64,000 nucleotides of DNA, from positions 1,099,130-1,163,129 of the forward strand of contig NZ_CP061313.1 in assembly GCF_018688235.1 (NCBI RefSeq), given 5' to 3'. This document shows, piece after piece, positions 17,263 to 26,568 of the stretch. A program made the position numbers and the translations under genes. Under the pieces are notes generated by a model. It was not told the origin of the DNA and did not search any database. It worked only from the letters and a program-made list of their open reading frames with translations. This DNA is from Polynucleobacter sp. AP-Nino-20-G2 (GTDB taxonomy: Bacteria; Pseudomonadota; Gammaproteobacteria; Burkholderiales; Burkholderiaceae). The stretch's first letter is position 1. Each line of letters starts with the position of its first letter.

Positions 17263-17997
17263 TTAGAACGAGACCCTACTCACCCCTGACGCGTTGCTGA
17301 CGAGCAAAATATCGGCCTTCTCTTTCGCAAATAGGCCAACGGTAATCACTCCAGCAATTTGATTGATCTGAGCCTCCAATGCTAAGGGGTTCTGAATCCT
17401 CAAACCAGCGATATCCAAAATCCAGCCACCGTTATCCGTCACAAAAGGTTGGCTTGGGGTTTGACCCAAATCCGCCCTAGTGTCTTTAGCCATTCTCAAG
17501 GAGACTTTGCCGCCCAACTTCTCCAGTTCTTGCGTCACAACGCTCTTGGCCAAGGGAATAATCTCTACCGGCAAGGCAAAGTTGCCCAAGACGGGCACTT
17601 GTTTTGAAGAGTCACAAATACAAATGAATTGCTTAGACATGGAAGCAATGATCTTTTCGCGAGTTAAAGCTCCGCCACCGCCCTTAATCATGTGGCCAGC
17701 AGGGTCAATCTCATCCGCGCCATCCACATAAGCTGGCAAGGCACTCACCTCGTTGGGATCCAAGACCTTAAAACCATGCTTTAACAAGCGCTCGGTTGTG
17801 GCATTGGAGCTCGATACCGTTCCGGCAAAATGATCCTTGTGGGGCGCTAAAGCATCAATGAAGCAATTGGCGGTTGAGCCAGTGCCTACCCCCAAAACCT
17901 GGCCAGCGGGTAATTTGAGAACTTCGTCTCGCGCCGCTTCGCCTACTAACTGCTTGAGTTGATCTTGATTCATGATGCCGTCTAATGCCTTATTCAT
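17263..17997 (-). CDS. rpiA: Ribose-5-phosphate isomerase A
   Basis: Interconverts ribose 5-phosphate and ribulose 5-phosphate in the non-oxidative pentose phosphate pathway. Family motifs: GVGTGSTANCFIDAL (phosphate loop), YVDGADEID (catalytic Asp), and KGGGGALTREKI (catalytic Lys and Glu). Two starts are possible, ATG 17997 (MNKALDG) or ATG 17973 (MNQDQLKQLV). The second gives a more usual RpiA length of 236. It is divergent from the transaldolase gene, another enzyme of the same pathway. Confidence 0.95.
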   Translation of the reverse strand: MNKALDGIMNQDQLKQLVGEAARDEVLKLPAGQVLGVGTGSTANCFIDALAPHKDHFAGTVSSSNATTERLLKHGFKVLDPNEVSALPAYVDGADEIDPAGHMIKGGGGALTREKIIASMSKQFICICDSSKQVPVLGNFALPVEIIPLAKSVVTQELEKLGGKVSLRMAKDTRADLGQTPSQPFVTDNGGWILDIAGLRIQNPLALEAQINQIAGVITVGLFAKEKADILLVSNASGVSRVSF

Positions 17998-18070
17998 GCT
18001 GGAATACCGTTATTGATCCATCTATCATATGATATTCAATGCCTTTACAGATTAATTGACAGAGATTCCT

Positions 18071-19027
18071 ATGACGTCCAGCCTTTCCGCCCTCAGCCAA
18101 CTCAAGAAACTCACTACTGTTGTAGCCGATACAGGTGACTTTGAGCGCATGCAGGAATATCAGCCTCAGGATGCCACAACCAACCCCTCTCTAATTCTGA
18201 AAGCGGCCCAACAGCCTAACTATCAAGCCATGGTAAATCAGGTCAAGGCTGCACATCCCGGTATGAAAGCCGCGGACTTGGTTGACTACATTCTGGTTGC
18301 CTTTGGTTTGGAGATCTTAAAAATTGTCCCGGGCCGGGTTTCGACTGAAGTGGATGCTCGACTCTCATTTGATACGCCAGGAACCATTCAAAAAGCGAAA
18401 CATCTCATTGCCCTATACGAGTCACATGGAATTGATCGCAAGCGCGTATTAATTAAGCTTGCTGGAACCTGGGAAGGCATTCAGGCGGCAAAGGCATTGG
18501 AGGCCGAAGGCATTCATTGCAATATGACTCTGCTCTTCTCATTGGTTCAAGCGGCCGCCTGTGGTGCCGTTAATGCCAAACTCATTTCACCATTTGTGGG
18601 TCGTATTACCGATTGGTACAAAGCGAAACTTGGAGCCAACTGGAGTGATGTGAATAATGGCGGAGCAAATGATCCTGGGGTTACCTCTGTCAAGCGCATC
18701 TTCAATTACTACAAGCACTTTGGTATTACCACCGAAATTATGGGCGCCAGCTTTAGAAATACGAGTCAGATACTAGAACTCGCTGGTTGCGATTTGCTCA
18801 CCATTAGCCCCGAACTCTTGGGTGAACTTCACGCGCAGACGGGATCTGTAGAGCAAAAGCTGAACGCAGCAAGCGCGATGAGCGAAAAAATCACTCCCTT
18901 AGAGTTAGATGAATCTAGCTTTAGATTGCAGCTCAATAATGATGCAATGGCAACAGAAAAATTGGCCGAGGGTATTCGGAATTTCTGCATTGATACTGAA
19001 AAGTTAGAGGCACTACTGAATAGTTAA
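18071..19027 (+). CDS. tal: Transaldolase B
   Basis: Transfers a three-carbon unit between sugar phosphates in the pentose phosphate pathway. The Schiff-base Lys is in RVLIKLAGTWEG, and TTNPSLI and NMTLLFS are the classical signatures. I start at ATG 18071 (MTSSLSALSQLKK, 318 aa, normal for TalB) rather than the in-frame TTG at 18056. Its promoter must lie in the 70-bp gap shared with rpiA. Confidence 0.95.
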   Translation: MTSSLSALSQLKKLTTVVADTGDFERMQEYQPQDATTNPSLILKAAQQPNYQAMVNQVKAAHPGMKAADLVDYILVAFGLEILKIVPGRVSTEVDARLSFDTPGTIQKAKHLIALYESHGIDRKRVLIKLAGTWEGIQAAKALEAEGIHCNMTLLFSLVQAAACGAVNAKLISPFVGRITDWYKAKLGANWSDVNNGGANDPGVTSVKRIFNYYKHFGITTEIMGASFRNTSQILELAGCDLLTISPELLGELHAQTGSVEQKLNAASAMSEKITPLELDESSFRLQLNNDAMATEKLAEGIRNFCIDTEKLEALLNS

Positions 19028-19067
19028 GAAGATGCTGAGGGAAGCCTCATCACATTGGAGAAGCTAG

Positions 19068-19490
19068 ATGATCATTCATTGTCCACATTGCTCCAAAGGA
19101 AACCGCGTACCTGCGGAGAGATTAAATCAGACTCCAGTGTGTGGGGCGTGCAAGCAAGACCTCCTTTCCCTACCCATTAATGCGACTGCAACCAATTTCC
19201 ACGAGCTGATTGCACAAACCACCCTGCCGGTCATCGTAGACTTTTGGGCTCCATGGTGTGGCCCATGCAAGATGTTTGCGCCAACCTTTCAGACAAGCGC
19301 AAGCAGCAATGCCAATAAAGTCGTGTTTGTCAAAGTAGATACCGAATCTGAGCAGTCGCTGGGAGCGCAATTTAATATTCGCTCTATCCCTACCTTGGCA
19401 GGATTTAAGAATGGCAAGGAAGTGCACCGCATTAGCGGTGCTTTGCCACCAGCACAACTCGAGCAATTTGTTCAGCAGCTAGCCAGTTGA
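19068..19490 (+). CDS. trxC: Thioredoxin 2 with N-terminal zinc finger
   Basis: Cytoplasmic thiol-disulfide reductase of the oxidative-stress-linked TrxC type. The N-terminal zinc ribbon uses CPHC (residues 5-8) and CGAC (about 25-28), followed by a thioredoxin fold with the active site WCGPCK. The 140 aa length is typical. GGAGA lies upstream of the ATG. It follows tal by 40 bp on the same strand and may be cotranscribed. Confidence 0.95.
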   Translation: MIIHCPHCSKGNRVPAERLNQTPVCGACKQDLLSLPINATATNFHELIAQTTLPVIVDFWAPWCGPCKMFAPTFQTSASSNANKVVFVKVDTESEQSLGAQFNIRSIPTLAGFKNGKEVHRISGALPPAQLEQFVQQLAS

Positions 19491-19525
19491 TGGGCCGCTG
19501 ATTAGCCTGGGTTACTACTTTAGGA

Positions 19526-19711
19526 TTACTTCTTGGCGGTATTGATACCTAGCAAGGTATAAGCTGGGCAATTACCAATCATTCCAGTAAGCAATGGAAT
19601 GATGCCAATCCAGGCCCAAAGGCCAGTAATACCAAAACCAGCCAAGCCCATGAGCGTGACACCCACGGTCATGCGAAGTACACGATCAGTATGTCCGATA
19701 TTGCATTTCAT
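19526..19711 (-). CDS. Small DUF2892 (YgaP-like) inner membrane protein
   Basis: 61-aa protein with the N-terminal signature MKCNIGHTDRVLRMTVG and two hydrophobic helices (about residues 14-31 and 33-46), then the NCPAYTLLGINT motif of the DUF2892 family. The same domain forms the membrane anchor of the rhodanese YgaP, but no rhodanese domain is attached here. The function is unknown. It lies 17 bp downstream of rlmB. Confidence 0.85.
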   Translation of the reverse strand: MKCNIGHTDRVLRMTVGVTLMGLAGFGITGLWAWIGIIPLLTGMIGNCPAYTLLGINTAKK

Positions 19712-19728
19712 ATAAGCGTCTCAGTGCG

Positions 19729-20484
19729 TTATTTGGGAGCCTTTGCCAGACGCTGCCTTAAGGCCTCATACAAGCATACGCCACTTGCAACTGACACATT
19801 CAAACTCTCAACAACGCCCTGCATTGGAATGCGGACCAACTCATCGCAAGTCTCGCGAGTCAGACGGCGCATGCCCTCACCCTCTGCGCCCATCACCATT
19901 CCAATTGGACCAGTGAGATCGATATCGTAAATAGACTTCTCCGCCTCATCATCGGTACCAATAAGCCAAACACCGGCATCTTGCATCTCTTTCATACTAC
20001 GCACGAGATTAGTAACCGTGATCACTGGCATCACTTCAGCAGCGCCGCTCGATACTTTGCTCACGGTTGCATTAATCGATGCGGAACGGTCCTTCGGAAT
20101 CACTACAGCATCGACACCAGCGCCATCAGCCACACGTAAGCAAGCGCCAAAGTTATGGGGATCGGTAACGCCATCCAATACCAAGAACATCACTTTGTTT
20201 TGATTGCTTTCAGCATCTTCAACAACCTCAGTAATAGTGCGGGCCACAGTCATCTTTTCAGCTAAAGCCACCACGCCTTGGTGACGATCGTGACCAGTCA
20301 ATTTATGCAGACGCTCAGCATCAGCAGCATGAAGTCTTTCTCCCAAAGCTTCTTCTGCTTGCTTTAAGAAATCCCCCATACGGCGGTCGCGCCGACTAGG
20401 ATCGAAATAAACCGACTTCAAGCTATCGGGATCTACGCGCAAGCGCGCTTGTACTGCATGAAAACCTACTAATATCTGCTTCAT
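19729..20484 (-). CDS. rlmB: 23S rRNA (guanosine-2251-2'-O)-methyltransferase
   Basis: SpoU-family methyltransferase with the trefoil knot. An N-terminal L30e-like substrate-binding domain (GFHAVQARLR) is followed by the SAM-binding motifs LDGVTDPHNFGACLRVADGAG, MGAEGEGMRRLTRE and SLNVSVASGV. The 251 aa length is right. It is probably cotranscribed with rnr, 30 bp upstream, the conserved rnr-rlmB pair. Confidence 0.95.
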   Translation of the reverse strand: MKQILVGFHAVQARLRVDPDSLKSVYFDPSRRDRRMGDFLKQAEEALGERLHAADAERLHKLTGHDRHQGVVALAEKMTVARTITEVVEDAESNQNKVMFLVLDGVTDPHNFGACLRVADGAGVDAVVIPKDRSASINATVSKVSSGAAEVMPVITVTNLVRSMKEMQDAGVWLIGTDDEAEKSIYDIDLTGPIGMVMGAEGEGMRRLTRETCDELVRIPMQGVVESLNVSVASGVCLYEALRQRLAKAPK

Positions 20485-20514
20485 CTTTACTTTATCTCGT
20501 GTGTGTAATGCGAC

Positions 20515-22917
20515 TTATTTACGGCGTGCTTTAGTGCTGCGTACCGGCGGCTTTGTTCCAGCAGGCTTACCTGCAGGCCTGCTTGGCTTGCCAGATTTGG
20601 CAACCTGACTAGCACTCCGTCCCGCTCTACTCTTAGACTGGTTAGCACCAAGATTGCCGGCAGATTTAGCTGCGTTTACATTTATGCCAGCATGCTTCTG
20701 CGGCTCCTTGCTGCCAGGTCGACTTTTCTTAGGGGATGCCTTCTTATTCGGTCTTCCAGTGTCGCTTGCCAAAATAATTTGACGGCGATTGGTTGCTCCG
20801 CCCGGCTCGACACCCACAGACTTCACGAGGCTAAATTCAATCTTGCGCGCATCCAAGTCAACACGACTAACCAAGACATGCACTCGATCACCCAAGCGAT
20901 AACGAATACCCGTTCTTTCACCACGCAATTCTTGGCGAGCTTCATCATACTGGAAGTAATCGCCACCCAACTCCGTTACATGGATCATTCCTTCAACAAA
21001 GAGATTCTCTAGCTGAACAAATAAGCCAAAGGTGGCAACCCCAGTAACCGTGCCGGCATACTCTTGACCCAAATGGTCGCGCATGTAATAACACTTTAAC
21101 CAAGCCTCAACATCACGAGAGGCTTCATCAGCGCGACGCTCATTCGATGAGCAATGTACGCCCAACTGACCCCAAATGGGGAGAGCGGCATTAGCGCCTT
21201 TAGGCAGTTTTGGCAAACGAGCACCCTTTGCGGCAGCATCTTTTGCATCTTGATGAGACTTCTTGGCATTGACCGCATTCTCACGACCCTTACCTTTACG
21301 TGGCAATGTGAGGTTGAGTGGAACCTTTGGTGGCAAGACAGGCACATAGGGTTTTTTAGCCAAAATCGCTTTGATAACGCGATGCGTCAAAAGATCGGGA
21401 TAGCGACGAATCGGGCTAGTGAAATGTGAGTACGCTGGGTATGCCAAGCCAAAGTGACCTTCGTTATCCGGTTGATACATTGCCTGCTGCATGGCACGCA
21501 ATACTACCGACTGCAACATATTGGCATCAGGACGGTCTTTGATTTCACGCATGAGCTTGGCAAAGTCTTTTGGCTTGGGCTTATCACCCCCCTCCAATGA
21601 CAAACCAGAGGTGCGGAGCACCTGGCGCAAAGTGACTAACTTTTCTTCTGACGGCTCGCCGTGAACACGATACAGGCTCAGGTGTTTATTTTTATCAATA
21701 AAATCGGCGGCACATACGTTGGCCGTCAACATACATTCTTCAATAAGGCGATGAGCATCATTACGCAGGCGCGGCTCAATCCGCAAAATCTTACCGAGTT
21801 CATTGCTGATGATCTGGGTTTCGGTCGTTTCAAATTCAATCGCGCCACGCTTTTGACGTGCCTCAAGCAGAATCTTATACAGCGAATAGAGGTTAGTTAA
21901 TAGCGGACGGAACTCAGCAAATCGAGTTGCTTCTGGACCTTTGCTATTAGAGAGAATCTCCCAAACAGTGTCATAGGTAAAGCGTTGCGCTGAATGCATC
22001 ACCGCAGGATAGAACTGGTAAGCCAGCACTACGCCATTGTTATCCACTACCGAGTCGCACACCATGCATAAACGGTCTACGCCTGGGTTCAGAGAGCAAA
22101 GACCATTAGAGATCTTCTCAGGCAACATCGGTATTACCCTTCTCGGGAAATACACAGAGGTGGCGCGCAATAAACCTTCGTCATCGAGGGGTTGCCCCGG
22201 TTTTACATAGTGTGATACATCGGCAATTGCCACAATTAAACGCCAAGCCTTAGCCTTGCCGTACATTACAGGTTCACAATACACCGCATCATCAAAGTCG
22301 CGTGCATCAGCACCGTCGATAGTCACTAAGGGCACATCGCGTAAATCTACTCGACCCTCTAAGTCGGCTTGCTGAACGGTATCGGGAAGCGCATCGGCTT
22401 CTTTCCTGACTGCCGCTGAGAACTCATGGGGCACGCCGTACTTACGTACAGCGATTTCGATTTCCATACCAGGATCGTCAATTTCGCCAAGCACTTCAAT
22501 CACACGACCGACTGCCTGACGATAGCTATCTGGATAATCAATAATTTCAACACTGACTACTTGACCTAATTTGGCATTACCCTGACCCTTGGGTGGAATC
22601 AAGATGTCATGACCAATACGCTTGTCTTCAGGAGCAACAATCAAAACACCGTTCTCATTTAAGAGACGTCCAATGACTACCTTATTGGCGTGCAACACCA
22701 CATCAACAATTTGACCTTCCGGGCGACCACGGCGATCTGTACCTAATACTCTGACGCTGACTCTATCGCCATGCATGACGCGGGACATTTCTCTCTCGGA
22801 AAGAAAAATATCCTCACCGCCATCATCTGGGATGACAAATCCAAATCCATCTCGGTGCCCCTGGACCGTACCTAGACGGTCAGCCTCTCGTGGCACCAAG
22901 TTTTTTGCTTTACGCAT
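20515..22917 (-). CDS. rnr: Ribonuclease R without the N-terminal helix-turn-helix domain
   Basis: Processive 3'-5' exoribonuclease able to degrade structured RNA. Order: first cold-shock domain from about residue 13 (GTVQGHRDGFGFVIPDDGG), second cold-shock domain, RNB catalytic core (IDGADARDFDDAVYCE, with the metal-binding aspartates), S1 domain (GTVTGVATFGLFVQLENLFVEG), and a long Lys/Arg/Ser-rich tail. The wing-helix that starts E. coli RNase R is missing. The ATG at 22917 has AAGGAATTAA upstream, so this is probably the true start. A basic low-complexity insert of about 45 residues sits between RNB and S1. Confidence 0.95.
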   Translation of the reverse strand: MRKAKNLVPREADRLGTVQGHRDGFGFVIPDDGGEDIFLSEREMSRVMHGDRVSVRVLGTDRRGRPEGQIVDVVLHANKVVIGRLLNENGVLIVAPEDKRIGHDILIPPKGQGNAKLGQVVSVEIIDYPDSYRQAVGRVIEVLGEIDDPGMEIEIAVRKYGVPHEFSAAVRKEADALPDTVQQADLEGRVDLRDVPLVTIDGADARDFDDAVYCEPVMYGKAKAWRLIVAIADVSHYVKPGQPLDDEGLLRATSVYFPRRVIPMLPEKISNGLCSLNPGVDRLCMVCDSVVDNNGVVLAYQFYPAVMHSAQRFTYDTVWEILSNSKGPEATRFAEFRPLLTNLYSLYKILLEARQKRGAIEFETTETQIISNELGKILRIEPRLRNDAHRLIEECMLTANVCAADFIDKNKHLSLYRVHGEPSEEKLVTLRQVLRTSGLSLEGGDKPKPKDFAKLMREIKDRPDANMLQSVVLRAMQQAMYQPDNEGHFGLAYPAYSHFTSPIRRYPDLLTHRVIKAILAKKPYVPVLPPKVPLNLTLPRKGKGRENAVNAKKSHQDAKDAAAKGARLPKLPKGANAALPIWGQLGVHCSSNERRADEASRDVEAWLKCYYMRDHLGQEYAGTVTGVATFGLFVQLENLFVEGMIHVTELGGDYFQYDEARQELRGERTGIRYRLGDRVHVLVSRVDLDARKIEFSLVKSVGVEPGGATNRRQIILASDTGRPNKKASPKKSRPGSKEPQKHAGINVNAAKSAGNLGANQSKSRAGRSASQVAKSGKPSRPAGKPAGTKPPVRSTKARRK

Positions 22918-23046
22918 TTAATTCCTTCGGCAATACATGCCTTATGTAACAATGATTATTCTTAATTAGGCTACTGTATCAAACCACCCGGTCTGAAGGG
23001 GAAAAGCCAAACGGGGTTGGAAAAGTCACCAAAAGGCGCATACCTT

Positions 23047-23052
23047 TATAAT
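23047..23052 (+). promoter_or_regulatory. -10 element of tRNA-Leu
   Basis: A perfect TATAAT ends 8 bases before the mature tRNA. No good -35 hexamer is visible at 16-18 bp; TTGGAA at 23017 is too far away. Confidence 0.55.
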
Positions 23053-23060
23053 AATGGCAT

Positions 23061-23147
23061 GCCTAGGTGGCGAAATTGGTAGACGCACCAGCTTCAGGTG
23101 CTGGCGATCGAAAGGTTGTGGGGGTTCGAATCCCTTCCTAGGCACCA
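23061..23147 (+). tRNA. tRNA-Leu (anticodon CAG)
   Basis: 87-nt class II tRNA. The acceptor stem GCCTAGG pairs with CCTAGGC, the anticodon stem-loop is CCAGC-TTCAGGT-GCTGG with anticodon CAG, a long variable arm follows, the T arm carries GGTTCGAATCC, and the 3' CCA is encoded. It is divergent from rnr. Confidence 0.97.
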
Positions 23148-23178
23148 AATACAGCAGCTAAGACCTATATGGGGATGA

Positions 23179-23203
23179 AAGTGCCTTATTTCAATAGGCG
23201 CTT
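23179..23203. terminator. Hairpin at the tRNA-Leu / unknown-gene junction
   Basis: AAGTGCCT pairs with AGGCGCTT (8 bp with one G-T) around a 9-nt loop. It overlaps the stop codon of the convergent unknown gene at 23202. It has no long T run on either strand, so at best it is a weak terminator; a blocking or processing hairpin is equally possible. Confidence 0.35.
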
Positions 23204-23699
23204 AGATGCCCATAGTTCGATGCAAGATCTTAGGCTTCATCTCATCCCAGAGGCCTTCGAACTCTTCAGCCCTATCCTCAGACAGCTTTACCGGCTCAAA
23301 GAGTCCGCTAAAGAAGATCGTTTTTTTAGGGGCTAGGGTCTTTTCAAAATCCGTTAACCCTACCGGCTTATCCTCTAGATCTCGAGTTAATTCTGCCGAG
23401 CACACAATGGCCTCTTCATCATCCCTATCAATCACGGCAAATTCGATGAGTTGCTGAGACTTATCCAGGATGACCAGGGTCCCTCTGGCATAACAAACCG
23501 CTTCATGCGCCTGAACAACATAAGCCAGAAATTGCGACTCTTCATCTTTCTCCATCCTCAGATCATCGATAAAGAATAGATATTGATCACCCTCACCATT
23601 AACCAGGGTAAATACCTTAGGAATGACGCCATGGCCTAAGGCAAGATTTCGATAGTAAGAAGCGATTTCAACAGCGAGGTTTTCAGCAAAAAGGTGCAT
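23202..23699 (-). CDS. Unknown acidic cytoplasmic protein
   Basis: 165 aa with no signal peptide, no membrane segment and no family I recognise. It is rich in Asp and Glu (DRDDEEA, EDRAEEFEGLWDEM) and alternates beta-like stretches (YLFFIDDLRM, GTLVILDKSQQLIEFAVID) with helices, which suggests a compact alpha-beta fold. Codon use looks like its neighbours. It lies 21 bp after the bestrophin-like gene on the same strand and is the last gene before the tRNA. Confidence 0.7.
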   Translation of the reverse strand: MHLFAENLAVEIASYYRNLALGHGVIPKVFTLVNGEGDQYLFFIDDLRMEKDEESQFLAYVVQAHEAVCYARGTLVILDKSQQLIEFAVIDRDDEEAIVCSAELTRDLEDKPVGLTDFEKTLAPKKTIFFSGLFEPVKLSEDRAEEFEGLWDEMKPKILHRTMGI

Positions 23700-23720
23700 A
23701 GCAAAGAACTGAGTTAAGAA

Positions 23721-24506
23721 TTATTCGGTACGAGTTTTAATAGACTCAATGATTTTATGAAACGCATCAGGCTGAACAGAGCTCTGGCCTTTAAAGGGCT
23801 GGTCGGTAATCACCAAAAGAGAAATTAAGGCACCAAGCGTCACTGGCAAAATTTTCAGACCCACAAAAAATGAGTCCGAAGGCAAAAACAAGGTATTGAT
23901 ACCAAGTAAGGCGGTCATGCAAATCAATATGACAACCCAAAATAAACTGGGGAGACGAACGGATGAGCGTTCGATGCGGGATTCCCGACTCTCGGCTACC
24001 TCTTCCGCCTTTTTAATAATGTCGGTGTACATCGCTGTTTGTCTATTGGTATGCGGCTCCAAACTCAGAAGCTTACGTGAAATTCCTCGCCAAAGCATAT
24101 GTGTCTTAGGACTACCCTTGCCACCCTTCAGCAAATCCCATTCGTCATTCACGATGGAGTTCATGTACTCAAACAGTTCTTTTCGCATCGGTGCAATAGC
24201 CGGATCTCCGTAACGAACCAATAAGCGATCCAGATTATTGATTTGCCCCGCCTCTCTCGATACCAAGGACTGCACCTCTCTAAAATTGGTTTGCGCTTGA
24301 TTGAGCAAGAAACCAATCAGCAAGCCGCTAAGCGTAATGATTGATCCAAATAAACTTAAGCCCAAACGAGTGCTATCTTGAGTAGGTGCAAAGAATGGAA
24401 TGGACTGCAAAATTCTCGGCATAACATCTAGCAACACCACGAAGAACAGCACCAGGATGATTAATATTTGGGTATTGCTCTTTTTGTAAATCCAATCGAA
24501 AAACAT
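23721..24506 (-). CDS. Bestrophin-like / DUF4239-style membrane protein
   Basis: 261 aa when started at ATG 24506, chosen because AAGG lies just upstream and the longer frame runs inside the hydrolase gene. Hydrophobic segments: about residues 15-33 (ILIILVLFFVVLLDVMP), 52-72 (LGLSLFGSIITLSGLLIGFLL), 192-210 (LFWVVILICMTALLGIN) and 217-238. This 2+2 arrangement around a soluble middle (residues 75-185) is that of the DUF4239 bestrophin-like group. A channel role is possible but not shown by the sequence. Confidence 0.65.
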   Translation of the reverse strand: MFFDWIYKKSNTQILIILVLFFVVLLDVMPRILQSIPFFAPTQDSTRLGLSLFGSIITLSGLLIGFLLNQAQTNFREVQSLVSREAGQINNLDRLLVRYGDPAIAPMRKELFEYMNSIVNDEWDLLKGGKGSPKTHMLWRGISRKLLSLEPHTNRQTAMYTDIIKKAEEVAESRESRIERSSVRLPSLFWVVILICMTALLGINTLFLPSDSFFVGLKILPVTLGALISLLVITDQPFKGQSSVQPDAFHKIIESIKTRTE

Positions 24507-24528
24507 GTGTGCCTTGGTGAATGGGTAA

Positions 24529-25215
24529 TTAAGCCAAATGATTTTTGAAGAAATCCATTGTGCGATCCCATGCCAAATTGGCAGCATTAGGGTTAAATTG
24601 CAATGGTGGCAGATGCCTTACATCAGACTTAGGGTTGGCAAAAGCATGCTTCGCGTCATAACGCTGAAAGTCGCAATCCACTCCAGCCAGCTTTAACTTT
24701 TCCTCCAACTGATCAACGCCAGCAATCGGAAAGAACTCATCGTGGATAGCCCAATGGGCCAGCATCGGCTTCTTAATGGCTTGAGCATCAACATATTCCA
24801 GCGGAGGATAACCGTACCAGACCACAGTTCCATCGGACTCCGGGACCAAGCCAGCAGAGAGGACCGTCAAGGCACCACCCATGCAAAATCCTGTAACAGC
24901 GACTTTAGCGCTACCAGTGGCCTTGAGATATTGAACTGCTCCGCGTATATCCTGGCTAGCTGCGTCCCCAAAGTTGAGGTCATTCATTAAGTGCTCGGCT
25001 TCGTTTGCTTCAAGGGCTAGCTTGCCCCGATAGAGATCGGGAACCAAAGCCCGATAGCCTGCATTCGCCAATCGATCAGCAACGGCTTTAATCTCATCAT
25101 CCAGACCCCACCACTCTTGAATCACAACAACCCCTGGCGCACTCTTGGCATCAGCAGGTTCAACTAGATAAGCATTCACGGTTTTGCCGTCAGGCCTTTG
25201 AAATGTAATCATCAC
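24529..25215 (-). CDS. Dienelactone hydrolase family protein
   Basis: Alpha/beta hydrolase of 228 aa. The nucleophile Cys is in GFCMGGAL (about residue 111), the Asp in the HDEFFP region, and the His in KHAFANP, which together form the Cys-Asp-His triad of dienelactone hydrolases. True enzymes open dienelactone in chlorocatechol breakdown, but no other gene of that pathway is near, so the physiological substrate is unknown. It is followed by the bestrophin-like gene after 22 bp. Confidence 0.9.
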   Translation of the reverse strand: MMITFQRPDGKTVNAYLVEPADAKSAPGVVVIQEWWGLDDEIKAVADRLANAGYRALVPDLYRGKLALEANEAEHLMNDLNFGDAASQDIRGAVQYLKATGSAKVAVTGFCMGGALTVLSAGLVPESDGTVVWYGYPPLEYVDAQAIKKPMLAHWAIHDEFFPIAGVDQLEEKLKLAGVDCDFQRYDAKHAFANPKSDVRHLPPLQFNPNAANLAWDRTMDFFKNHLA

Positions 25216-25252
25216 AATCTCTCTATTTTAGAAATCTTTTTTATTGGGGTAT

Positions 25253-26515
25253 TTACTTCGCTGGTTGATCATTATGAATATAGCCGACCAACCAGAAGGT
25301 AAGCAAGCCGCAACAGGCTGCGCCATAGCCCACCAAGTTATAGTGCTCCATCTTGCCATCCACCCCAATGGTGACAACGACGCCGGCAAGCACCGAGGCC
25401 AATCCTGAAGCCAGCATCTGCACCGAACCAACCAGGCTCATAAAGGTGCCGCGGATCTTAGCCTCGACCACTTGGCTAACAATCGCCATCGCAGGAATCA
25501 TACGACCAGAAACCAGCACAAAAAACGCGGTGGAATTAATCAAGACAAGCCACAGGGGAACAGGTACAAGATTGGTGGTTACTAGCAATGGAATCAGACT
25601 CACTACAGCGAGGACTCTAAAGGTTTTTACCTTACCCAGCCGATCAGACATTTGCCCAATCAAGCGAGAACTCATTAAGGTTGCAATGCCACCGCAAAGG
25701 TAGATCAAGGAGATGTAGGAGTTATCGATTCCGACATTGGAGGTGAGGTAAAGCGCGATGTACGGGATTACTGAAAAGCCCGTCAACATAATGAGCGCCA
25801 TGAAAATGAATGCACGCAGATGCTGATGGGCAAAAAAGATATTCCAGATTTGACGAAGGCGACTACCCTCATGAGTATGGCCGAGATGACCGGCGATCTT
25901 CGGAATATTGCGATATCCCAAATACAAAATCAAACTGGAGATCAGTGCAATAAAAATAAATGGTGCACGCCATCCCAGGGATGGAATGTTATTCGCTAAA
26001 AATAGACTCAGCGGCACACCCGCAACCGTCGAGACAGAAAACGCAGACATCACTGTACCGAGAGCCTTACCTCTTCTCTCAAAAGGAATGGAATCTGCAA
26101 CAATCGTCTGCACCAATGAACCCAGTATTCCGCCAAAGGCACCAGCAAAAGCGCGTGCAATAAATAGCGAGTGGTAATCCGGAGCTAAGCCGCAAATCAA
26201 TGTTGCGATGATGAAGCAGGCATACAAACTAAGTAGAAGCACCCTGCGCTCAAAGCGATCCACAAAGTAGGTCGCAAAGACGCCTGCTATTGCAGCAGCA
26301 AAAGTGTAAGACGATAAAAGAAGTCCGAACTCATGGGTATTGATATTGAGCTCTCGAATAAATTCGGGACCCAATGGCATCATGATCATGAAATCCAGGA
26401 TATGTGTGAACTGAATGCCAGCCAAGGAGAATAAGAAAAAGCGTTCTTTCTGCTTTCCTCCGGGCATATATTTCTCTGTCAATGTTGTCTTTACTTGGTG
26501 GTGGGGATATGACAT
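25253..26515 (-). CDS. Major facilitator superfamily exporter
   Basis: About 420 aa with twelve predicted membrane helices. It carries the loop 2-3 motif GVFATYFVDRFERRVLLL (an MFS motif A variant) and a C-terminal counterpart GQMSDRLGKVKTF. It resembles drug or sugar-efflux members of the DHA1 type, but the substrate cannot be read. ATG 26515 has AAGG seven bases upstream; ATG 26467 (MPGGKQKERF) is an alternative. The start region overlaps the divergent ion-channel gene. Confidence 0.88.
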   Translation of the reverse strand: MSYPHHQVKTTLTEKYMPGGKQKERFFLFSLAGIQFTHILDFMIMMPLGPEFIRELNINTHEFGLLLSSYTFAAAIAGVFATYFVDRFERRVLLLSLYACFIIATLICGLAPDYHSLFIARAFAGAFGGILGSLVQTIVADSIPFERRGKALGTVMSAFSVSTVAGVPLSLFLANNIPSLGWRAPFIFIALISSLILYLGYRNIPKIAGHLGHTHEGSRLRQIWNIFFAHQHLRAFIFMALIMLTGFSVIPYIALYLTSNVGIDNSYISLIYLCGGIATLMSSRLIGQMSDRLGKVKTFRVLAVVSLIPLLVTTNLVPVPLWLVLINSTAFFVLVSGRMIPAMAIVSQVVEAKIRGTFMSLVGSVQMLASGLASVLAGVVVTIGVDGKMEHYNLVGYGAACCGLLTFWLVGYIHNDQPAK

Positions 26516-26568
26516 TATCAACCTTGAAGGCCAATAGCGCTTGGTCGCGAACTAAAGATATCTATGCC

